From Anaerolineales bacterium (GTDB lineage: Bacteria > Chloroflexota > Anaerolineae > Anaerolineales > E44-bin32), in contig JAUWDI010000016.1 of NCBI GenBank assembly GCA_030608865.1, forward strand, positions 1-11,339: a stretch of DNA of 11,339 nucleotides, in the 5' to 3' direction. Position 1 is the first letter of the stretch. Each line of letters starts with the position of its first letter. The notes under the pieces are model-generated. The model did no database searches, was not told the DNA's origin, and saw only the letters and a program-made list of their open reading frames with translations. Shown piece by piece: positions 6,227-11,339 of this stretch. The translations under genes and the position numbers were made by a program.

Positions 6227-7726
6227 CTAAAGTAAATCACCGCCTGTCTTAGATTCGTTTGTAAGCATTGTTCTCACCGCATCCAAGGCTTGATCTTGTG
6301 TTTTGAGCTTTTCAGCAATCTGAAGTTCAATCAAGCGCCGAAGAAGTTCTCCAATCACCGGTCCTGGTTTGAGTCTAAATTCTGAGATGATTTCTTCCCC
6401 ACTTAGCAGGCAGTCCACATCTATGATCTCATCTCGTCTGTTGAAATATGCATCAAGCAACTGACAGGCAATATTTACACGACTTTCCCACTCATCCTCA
6501 GCTGGCGCCCCATCCTTCCCTGTCAGGAAGGTAGCCAAATCACCGAAAACGATCCCAACGCCGGCGCCCTGCGCTTGCCGATAGAAACGATGGATTTGGA
6601 GATCATTGTTCCCGCCAGTATCTTCTGATAATTGAGGGATGTCCCCAACAAGAAACCGTTCAAGCCAAAACTTTTCTTTGCGGCTCATGTGATAGCGGTC
6701 AGACCATGCCGAAGCTGCAAATGTCTTACTATCCTGATCTACTCCTGCAGGAGATCCGTCCTGATCGCCAGAAATGTCACGATTAACATCAGTCGAAAAG
6801 AGACTCCCAAGGAGAACCCAGGCCCGTTGTGTTCGCCCAGAACTCAGCTGCTCGTCAAGATAGTCTGACATTGATTCACGAAAGCGCCCCAGGTGAATGG
6901 CGATCAATCCCAGCGTCGAGTTTGCGGCGGCATCAGGATCATGCCTGGGCGCTAAGACGTGGAAAATTTCACTGAGCGTTGAGATTGCCGTGATTGTCTG
7001 CCGGGCGAACTCACGCTTATCTCCAATATGTGATTCTCCACCAGGGTGGCCATAAAGCTCGTTGAAGAGCGTGTCGAAGAGACCTAGATGTTCCAGCAAT
7101 CGCAGCGGTCGTGCTGGTTGTTGATGATCAAGCATACGAAAGAGCTCATCCCGTAGTCTCTCGACCGAGACATGAGCCAACAACGGACCAGCTGCCTTGA
7201 CCTGTTGGATAGTATTCGGTTCAATGTGGAACTCAAGCTCCGAGGCGATACGTACGGCCCGCAAGGCACGCACGGGGTCATTTTGAATTGCCTCAGATTT
7301 GCATGCCCTCAGAAGAGAATCGTGCAAATCTTTCAGGCCGCCTGTTGGGTCAATAAGAATATCGAGATTATGGGGGGCAAACGCCAGCGCGTTGATCGTA
7401 AAATCACGATCCCAGAGATCATCTTGAAGACTGGCGCCTCTCATTCGTGTGAAATCAAAGACCCATTCTTCGCCATCAGATCCAGGCGCCAATACTCGCC
7501 CCGCTCCCCGCTCCTTATCAAGGTCGTAGTATTTACCACCCAACGCATCGGCAATCCGCCGGGCAAGGCGAAGAGCATCACCAGCAACAACAAAATCGAG
7601 ATCGAAGGATTGACGTTGTAGAAAATGATCCCGAACTGCACCTCCCACCAGCCATACTTGCGGGCCTTCAACTGGTGAGGGCAAGAGCTCGAGGAGCGCG
7701 GGGGAGAGGAATTTCTGCAGGGTCAT
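6227..7726 (-). CDS. cca: tRNA nucleotidyltransferase (CCA-adding) / poly(A) polymerase family
   Basis: A 499-residue class II nucleotidyltransferase. The head domain carries LVGGAVRD (26-33) and the metal-binding DLDFVV (Asp42, Asp44), followed by FDFTRMR (90-96) and RDFTINALAF (107-116). The neck has NDPVRALRAVRIASELEF, the usual RNA-binding/nucleotide motif, and SVERLRDELFRML. The C-terminal half is long and variable, ending in an extra helical region with EEIISEFRLKPGPVIGELLRRL, typical of the bacterial CCA-adding branch. It adds or repairs the 3' CCA of tRNA; a poly(A) polymerase or an A- or CC-only enzyme cannot be excluded by eye. It starts 15 bases after the hpt stop without a clear ribosome site, so it probably depends on coupling to hpt translation. 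It is the last intact gene of the minus-strand run. Confidence 0.88.
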   Translation of the reverse strand: MTLQKFLSPALLELLPSPVEGPQVWLVGGAVRDHFLQRQSFDLDFVVAGDALRLARRIADALGGKYYDLDKERGAGRVLAPGSDGEEWVFDFTRMRGASLQDDLWDRDFTINALAFAPHNLDILIDPTGGLKDLHDSLLRACKSEAIQNDPVRALRAVRIASELEFHIEPNTIQQVKAAGPLLAHVSVERLRDELFRMLDHQQPARPLRLLEHLGLFDTLFNELYGHPGGESHIGDKREFARQTITAISTLSEIFHVLAPRHDPDAAANSTLGLIAIHLGRFRESMSDYLDEQLSSGRTQRAWVLLGSLFSTDVNRDISGDQDGSPAGVDQDSKTFAASAWSDRYHMSRKEKFWLERFLVGDIPQLSEDTGGNNDLQIHRFYRQAQGAGVGIVFGDLATFLTGKDGAPAEDEWESRVNIACQLLDAYFNRRDEIIDVDCLLSGEEIISEFRLKPGPVIGELLRRLIELQIAEKLKTQDQALDAVRTMLTNESKTGGDLL

Positions 7727-7741
7727 CCGAAAAAAGGAAGC

Positions 7742-8299
7742 CTAATCTGGAGGGATATACTTATCTGGTTTCACAACACCGATGAAAGGTAGATTCCGAT
7801 AATATTCATCAAGATCGAGTCCGTAGCCAAAGACGAACTTGTTAGGAATTTTAAATCCGCTGTAATGGATCGGGACCTCCGCCTCTCTGCGTTCATGCTT
7901 GTCCAACAGTGTACACACCCGCACGGATGATGGTTGACGTGTTTTGAGCAACTCGATCACGGATGCGATTGTATGTCCGCTGTCGATGATGTCTTCTACC
8001 AAGATAACATCCTCGCCCTCGATTGAGCTCTGAAGGTCAAGGGTGATTCTAACCTGCCCACTCGATTGCCGTGCACCGGTTCCGTAAGAGGATACAGCCA
8101 TGAAGTCGATGGCGTGTGGGATTGTAAGTGTGCGCATCAGATCGGTGAGGAACATTACCCCACCGCGCAAGATGCAAACGAGAATAACGCTCTTGCCCTC
8201 ATAATCCCGACTGATTTCCTCCCCAAGCTCTGCTATTCTTGCTTGAAGGACATCTGCGGGGATTAATACTTCCTCTAGGAACTCCTCATAGGGCAACAT
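7742..8299 (-). CDS. hpt: Hypoxanthine(-guanine) phosphoribosyltransferase
   Basis: A 185-residue purine salvage enzyme that joins hypoxanthine or guanine to PRPP, forming IMP or GMP in the cytoplasm. The PRPP-binding motif VILVEDIIDSGHT is at 98-110, the flexible-loop SSYG at 70-73, and the first loop CILRGG at 42-47 (Arg-Gly-Gly where Lys-Gly-Ala is common). The C-terminal base-binding segment reads FVFGYGLDLDEYYRNLPFIG. Length fits the bacterial family. I chose ATG 8299, which has AAGGGA six bases upstream. A TTG at 8305 would overlap the tdk stop, but the same AAGGGA would then abut the start. It begins two bases after the tdk stop and is surely cotranscribed with it. Confidence 0.95.
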   Translation of the reverse strand: MLPYEEFLEEVLIPADVLQARIAELGEEISRDYEGKSVILVCILRGGVMFLTDLMRTLTIPHAIDFMAVSSYGTGARQSSGQVRITLDLQSSIEGEDVILVEDIIDSGHTIASVIELLKTRQPSSVRVCTLLDKHERREAEVPIHYSGFKIPNKFVFGYGLDLDEYYRNLPFIGVVKPDKYIPPD

Positions 8300-8301
8300 C
8301 T

Positions 8302-8874
8302 TCAATCCCTTGGAACCACGTGATGCTCGCGGCAGCGAGCCTCATACATCTCACTGGCGCCAACCACAACAATTGGATCATCGTAATGTGCGGGTTCTTC
8401 GTTGATTAACCGTTGCGTACGTGATGCCGCGCCTCCACAGACCATGCAAATTGCGTGCAGCTTATCCACACGTTCCGCCTGCGCCATCAACTTCGGCATG
8501 CAACCGAAAGGTTCCGCTCGAAAGTCGGTATCCAAACCGCCGACGATCACACGTAGACCGGTTGCCGCTAATTCTTGGATAATATCGCACAAGCTCTCGG
8601 AAAAGAACTGCGCTTCATCGATCGCCACGACGGTTGTGCCCTCTTCCATAAGGTCGCGGATTTGTTCTGGATCTTTAACGGGGGTGGCTTCAAATTCTGT
8701 TCCCGCGTGAGATGCGAGTTTCTCGGTAGAGTAACGCGTATCAATACTCGGTTTGAAGACTTGGACTTTCTGCCGGGCGATAACCGCACGCCTTAACCTT
8801 CTAATCATCTCGTCAGTCTTCCCGCAGAACATCGATCCTGTGACAACTTCCACGCTTCCTGTTTGATGGCGCAT
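8302..8874 (-). CDS. tdk: Thymidine kinase (type II)
   Basis: A 190-residue type II thymidine kinase, which phosphorylates thymidine with ATP in the salvage pathway. The P-loop GSMFCGKT is at 13-20, the Walker B-like DEAQFF at 86-91, and the lasso/zinc site uses Cys143 and Cys146 (CMVC) plus Cys181 and His184 (CREH). The nucleoside-binding [12 protein letters not shown] stretch (113-124) and the [10 protein letters not shown] lead-in to the zinc site are intact, so the enzyme should be active. Start ATG 8874 has AAGGAG about 12 bases upstream. It follows a hairpin that separates it from the ribosomal genes and leads directly into hpt, forming a nucleotide salvage pair. Confidence 0.96.
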   Translation of the reverse strand: MRHQTGSVEVVTGSMFCGKTDEMIRRLRRAVIARQKVQVFKPSIDTRYSTEKLASHAGTEFEATPVKDPEQIRDLMEEGTTVVAIDEAQFFSESLCDIIQELAATGLRVIVGGLDTDFRAEPFGCMPKLMAQAERVDKLHAICMVCGGAASRTQRLINEEPAHYDDPIVVVGASEMYEARCREHHVVPRD

Positions 8875-8907
8875 AGGTTCTATCTACTCCTTAACCAAAG
8901 AAAATGA

Positions 8908-8927
8908 GCAGGTGCTTTCACACCTGC
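8908..8927 (-). terminator. Hairpin after the L31-fusion gene
   Basis: Read on the minus strand, GCAGGTG and CACCTGC form a 7-bp perfect stem with a 6-base loop, followed by TCATTTTCTTT. This is a plausible but leaky intrinsic terminator between the L31-fusion gene and tdk. No separate promoter for tdk is evident in the 33 bases after it, so some read-through would be needed to express tdk-hpt-cca. Confidence 0.5.
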
Positions 8928-8969
8928 CCTGAGTTTACACCAGCCTAATATTTGAGCAAGTTTGAAATT

Positions 8970-9443
8970 CTAAACTTGCGGTTCTAGTGCTGCCTCTGGC
9001 AATTCAAAACCACGTCTTTTTAAGGCTCGCTTCAGATCCGCAAGACTCTTGCGCCCAAAGCCATCGATATCAAGTAACACCTGATCGCCGTCTGCCATCA
9101 ACTCCATCGCTTTGCCGACATCCAGGATGCCTGCTTTTGCAAGTGACGACTCCGCACGGGCGCTAAGTTCCAGTTCTGCGATGAGCAGGTCTGGTGATGT
9201 TTTCGCAGCTTCTCGGGTTTCTGTATCCACAATATGCTGCTGCCGCGCTTCGAGTTTCTTGTAGAAGCGATCAACCTGCCCTTCTGTATCAACAATGCGC
9301 TGCTCACCTGTGTAAAAAGGGTGACAATTTGAGCAGACATCAGTGTGAATCGATTCAACAGTAGATCCAGTCTGCCATGTGTTACCACATACGCAAACGA
9401 CCGTCGTGTTGGGGAAATATTTTGGATGGATATTTTCTTTCAT
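8970..9443 (-). CDS. rpmE: Ribosomal protein L31 fused to an RNA polymerase alpha-CTD-like domain
   Basis: Residues 1-66 are a complete zinc-type L31 of the large subunit: MKENIHPKYF, the ligands Cys17, Cys19, Cys37 and Cys40, then HPFYTGEQRIVDTEGQVDRF. After a linker of about 18 residues, residues 85-149 form a second domain that reads like the C-terminal domain of the RNA polymerase alpha subunit: LIAELELSARAESSL, then LLDIDGFGRKSLADLKRAL. Aligned to E. coli alpha, Arg96 equals R265, Gly130 equals G296, Lys132 equals K298 and Ser133 equals S299, while N268 is Ser99 and E302 is Asp136. Usual L31 is about 65-90 residues, so this is far longer. The start ATG 9443 has GAGG about 10 bases upstream. 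The gene follows rpmA by 102 bases. The domain may bind nucleic acid or a protein partner; its role is inference. Confidence 0.9.
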   Translation of the reverse strand: MKENIHPKYFPNTTVVCVCGNTWQTGSTVESIHTDVCSNCHPFYTGEQRIVDTEGQVDRFYKKLEARQQHIVDTETREAAKTSPDLLIAELELSARAESSLAKAGILDVGKAMELMADGDQVLLDIDGFGRKSLADLKRALKRRGFELPEAALEPQV

Positions 9444-9545
9444 CAGATTACAACCTCACCAATTAGGAGCCAATACATCATCACCTGATAATCGAGATCC
9501 GGCGGTAACTGCCCCGATCTGTTCCTGCCACGTGATATGGAGTAT

Positions 9546-9800
9546 TTATTCTGGGACTACGTTAACGCGCTTGCGTCCTTTGCGAACGAAATCGAAGTGG
9601 ACAAGCCCTTCTGCGATAGCATACAGTGTGTCATCTTTGCCACGTTTTACGTTCAGCCCAGGGTGAATGCGGGTGCCACGTTGGCGCACCAGAATATTTC
9701 CGGATCGCACGCGCTCACCACCAAATTTTTTCACACCCAATCGCTTGGAGTGACTGTCACGTCCGTTGCGGACTGAGCCGCCGCCTTTTTTATGTGCCAT
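9546..9800 (-). CDS. rpmA: 50S ribosomal protein L27
   Basis: An 84-residue L27 of normal length, part of the large subunit near the peptidyl-transferase centre. The N-terminus is the mature form [16 protein letters not shown], with no cleavable N-terminal extension of the Firmicutes kind. The core [29 protein letters not shown] is fully conserved. It begins 15 bases after the L21 stop, in the almost universal rplU-rpmA order. The ribosome site is modest (GGGATAAG). No obg follows, although obg is a frequent neighbour in other bacteria; the L31 fusion gene follows instead. Confidence 0.98.
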   Translation of the reverse strand: MAHKKGGGSVRNGRDSHSKRLGVKKFGGERVRSGNILVRQRGTRIHPGLNVKRGKDDTLYAIAEGLVHFDFVRKGRKRVNVVPE

Positions 9801-9815
9801 TTTCTTATCCCTACA

Positions 9816-10361
9816 CTATTCTTTTGCCGTAGATTTCTTACCAGTAGAAGAAGATTTGGAACCAGTCTTTGTTGATGTTGACTTAGCTTTGGTCGACTTC
9901 TTTTCCTTGCTGGTTCCGGTTTCTTTTTTGGAAACCTTTGCTGTGCTTTTCTTCGCCGTCGAAGCAGCTTTTTTCGTGGTCGTCTTCGCGGGGGGCTTTT
10001 CCGCTTTGGCAGTTTCTTTTTTGCTTGTTGCTTTCTTTTCAGCCGACGCCAGCGTTATTTTGTCGATGGACACGCGCGTATACTGCTGCCGGTGACCCTT
10101 CTTGCGACGATATCGTTCCTTCGGGATATATTTGAAGACGATGATCTTCTTGGCTTTTACCTGGTCGAGCACTTTGCCTTTAACCGAAGCCCCTTTGATC
10201 AGCGGCGTGCCGACTTTTATTGTAGAGCCATCTACTGCAAGGAGCACTTCCTTAAACTCAACCGGTGCACCTATTTCGAGCTGCATCCGATCGACTTCTA
10301 TGGGCTCCCCTTCCCGGGCGATGTATTGCTTACCGCCGGAACTTACGATTGCGTACTTCAT
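9816..10361 (-). CDS. rplU: 50S ribosomal protein L21 with long lysine-rich C-terminal tail
   Basis: Residues 1-105 are a standard L21, which binds 23S rRNA: MKYAIVSSGGKQYIAREGEPI at the start, VFKYIPKERYRRKKGHRQQYTRV near the end. Residues about 106-181 are an added tail made almost only of Lys, Ala, Ser, Thr and Glu, about one third lysine, resembling histone H1-like or nucleic-acid-coating tails. Usual L21 is about 100-105 residues. The tail is in frame with the gene and ends 15 bases before rpmA. The ribosome site GGAGG is well placed before ATG 10361. Transcription is expected from the promoter at 10485-10514, through a structured leader. The tail is probably disordered and may bind rRNA; this is inference. 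Confidence 0.97.
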   Translation of the reverse strand: MKYAIVSSGGKQYIAREGEPIEVDRMQLEIGAPVEFKEVLLAVDGSTIKVGTPLIKGASVKGKVLDQVKAKKIIVFKYIPKERYRRKKGHRQQYTRVSIDKITLASAEKKATSKKETAKAEKPPAKTTTKKAASTAKKSTAKVSKKETGTSKEKKSTKAKSTSTKTGSKSSSTGKKSTAKE

Positions 10362-10395
10362 TCACTTCCTCCAGCTTCGCTTCACCACCGCACCC

Positions 10396-10475
10396 GCAGT
10401 TATTGTTACGGCAACTGCCGGCCGGCGGGGAAGTTGGGGATTCATACACCCGCCCCAACGTCTTTGCGCTGGGGC
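10396..10475 (-). promoter_or_regulatory. Structured 5' leader of rplU (two hairpins)
   Basis: Between the promoter and rplU the minus-strand transcript can form a 9-bp hairpin (10452-10475, GCCCCAGCG with CGTTGGGGC, one G-U pair, 6-base loop). It can also form a second one of 6 bp (10396-10418, GCAGTT with AACTGC, 11-base loop). No T run follows either, so they are not terminators. The leader is about 115 nt, longer than needed for translation. L21 operons in other bacteria have regulatory leaders; whether this one is homologous cannot be told by eye. Confidence 0.45.
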
Positions 10476-10484
10476 AGACGTAGC

Positions 10485-10514
10485 ATTATAACGAGTGTGT
10501 TACCAACCTGTCAA
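10485..10514 (-). promoter_or_regulatory. Consensus sigma70-type promoter for rplU
   Basis: On the minus strand a perfect -35 TTGACA (10509-10514) and a perfect -10 TATAAT (10485-10490) are separated by 18 bp. The expected start is near 10478. It lies in the 180-bp rpoC-rplU gap, 27 bases past the rpoC stop, and should drive rplU-rpmA-L31 fusion strongly and independently of the rpoBC transcript. No terminator is visible between rpoC and this promoter. Confidence 0.85.
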
Positions 10515-10541
10515 CGATTAGTTTAAAGACAACCCTTCCAA

Positions 10542-11339
10542 TTAATCGGCTACAGCAACCTCTGCTTCAACAACTTCATCCTCAGGCTGTGATTCAGGGG
10601 GTGATTCGAATTCCCCGTCTATTCTCTCATCGTGCAGAGCGACTTCTTTGCCAGGGAAGCCGGTGCCCGCTGGGATCAGCTTGCCGATGATCACGTTTTC
10701 TTTTAGACCACGCAAGTAGTCGATTTTACCCTCGATTGCTGCGCCTGCTAGCACTTTGATCGTATGCTGGAAGGACGATGCCGAGAGGAAGGATTCCGTG
10801 CTCAACGAAGCCTTAGTTACTCCAAGTAAAACTTGCATGGCCTGCGCCGGCTGTTCCCCATCTTTCAACGCTTGCTCGTTCATTCTCTGCAGGTAATATC
10901 GATCGATGAGATCCCCCGGAAGCAGTTCCGTGCCCCCTGGTTGTGTGATCTGAACCTTCGAAAGCATCTTACGAGTGATGACTTCGAAGTGCTTGTCATT
11001 GATATTCTGACCCTGTGAGCGGTAGACCTTCTGAACTTCGGTCAGCAAATAAAGCTCGCATGCCTCCCGTCCAAGAATGCTTAAGATGCGGTGAGGATTC
11101 AATGATCCTTCAGTCATCTGGAAGCCTGCCTCAACCCTGTCCCCCTCTTTCACAAGCAAGCGTGCGCTTGCGGGGATGTCATAGGATTCCTCTTCCAGGA
11201 GATCATAAGATACGGTGACTTTTCGACCCTTGATGTGCACACGTCCCGCGTGACTGGCAGTGATCTCCGATTCGCCACGCTTAGCGATAAGCGCTCCCGC
11301 CTCGATCTCGTCCGCATCCTCTACACGCAACGCCCAATT
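10542..11339 (-). CDS. rpoC: RNA polymerase beta' subunit, C-terminal part (runs off the right edge)
   Basis: The last 265 codons of rpoC; the reading frame stays open to base 11339, so the N-terminal bulk lies outside the window. The C-terminal hallmark segments are clear: EGSLNPHRILSILGREA, LLTEVQKVYRSQGQNINDKHFEVI, VLLGVTKASLSTESFLSASSFQHT and DYLRGLKENVIIGKLIPAGTGF. This is the part of beta' that carries the jaw and C-terminal clamp elements and contacts omega in the core enzyme. The protein ends in an acidic tail of about 30 residues (ESPPESQPEDEVVEAEV), not part of the conserved core. A TTG at 11330 is only an internal Leu codon, not the start. Confidence 0.97.
   Translation of the reverse strand, partial: NWALRVEDADEIEAGALIAKRGESEITASHAGRVHIKGRKVTVSYDLLEEESYDIPASARLLVKEGDRVEAGFQMTEGSLNPHRILSILGREACELYLLTEVQKVYRSQGQNINDKHFEVITRKMLSKVQITQPGGTELLPGDLIDRYYLQRMNEQALKDGEQPAQAMQVLLGVTKASLSTESFLSASSFQHTIKVLAGAAIEGKIDYLRGLKENVIIGKLIPAGTGFPGKEVALHDERIDGEFESPPESQPEDEVVEAEVAVAD

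Noticed and set aside
8300..8305. TTG start of hpt overlapping the tdk stop
   Set aside because: The ribosome site AAGGGA abuts the TTG directly but is six bases from ATG 8299, which fits better.
9444..9475. TTGGCT - 17 bp - TAATCT as a promoter for the L31-fusion gene
   Set aside because: The -10 would end one base before the start codon and overlap the ribosome site, so it cannot serve this gene normally.
9766..10526. Plus-strand open frames rich in Phe, Val and Leu
   Set aside because: They are the antisense of the lysine-rich L21 tail (AAG/AAA read backwards gives CTT/TTT) and of the rplU leader.
1..11339. CRISPR arrays, insertion sequences, integrases, attachment sites, tandem repeats
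   Set aside because: Read through on both strands; no regular repeats, transposase motifs or terminal inverted repeats were seen.

Overview
The window looks like a chromosomal segment from a Chloroflexota-like bacterium (a Dehalococcoidia/Anaerolineae-type lineage is my best guess). The basis is the gene style and content, not a search: short ECF sigma/anti-sigma pairs, zinc-type L31, moderate GC, GGAGG-type ribosome sites and plain sigma70-like promoters. Genes are dense. No gap between genes exceeds about 200 bp, and no tRNA, rRNA, CRISPR array, insertion sequence or integrase is visible.

Left part (1-3082): A gene running off the left edge on the minus strand (1-647, no stop in the window) encodes the N-terminal part of a GH36-type alpha-galactosidase. 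Divergent from it is a plus-strand series: ECF sigma factor, overlapping zinc-binding anti-sigma factor, a 64-residue zinc-ribbon protein, a membrane-anchored TlpA/ResA-like thioredoxin and an OsmC-type peroxidase. It ends at a strong bidirectional terminator (3051-3082). Together these read as a thiol/redox stress module, which is an inference from gene content and spacing.

Middle (3187-6226): On the minus strand lie a Y-family DNA polymerase (DinB-like) and, 55 bp downstream, an unusual two-domain protein (TIM-barrel glycosidase-like plus SnoaL/NTF2-like). The gap upstream of the polymerase holds overlapping inverted repeats resembling a Gram-positive LexA (DinR) box, and a strong promoter firing the other way into a small protein with two cysteine clusters. 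Between that protein and the next gene lies a probable decayed small gene.

Right part (6227-11339): A long minus-strand housekeeping run reads, in transcription order, rpoC (3' end only), rplU (L21 with a lysine-rich tail), rpmA (L27), an L31 fused to an RNA polymerase alpha-CTD-like domain, tdk, hpt and a CCA-adding/poly(A) polymerase family enzyme. rplU has a near-perfect promoter in the rpoC-rplU gap, followed by a roughly 115-nt leader with two hairpins. A hairpin separates the ribosomal genes from the tightly packed tdk-hpt-cca set. The standout observation is the L31-alphaCTD fusion, which joins a ribosomal zinc protein to a helix-hairpin-helix DNA-binding fold while keeping most of the residues alphaCTD uses to touch DNA.
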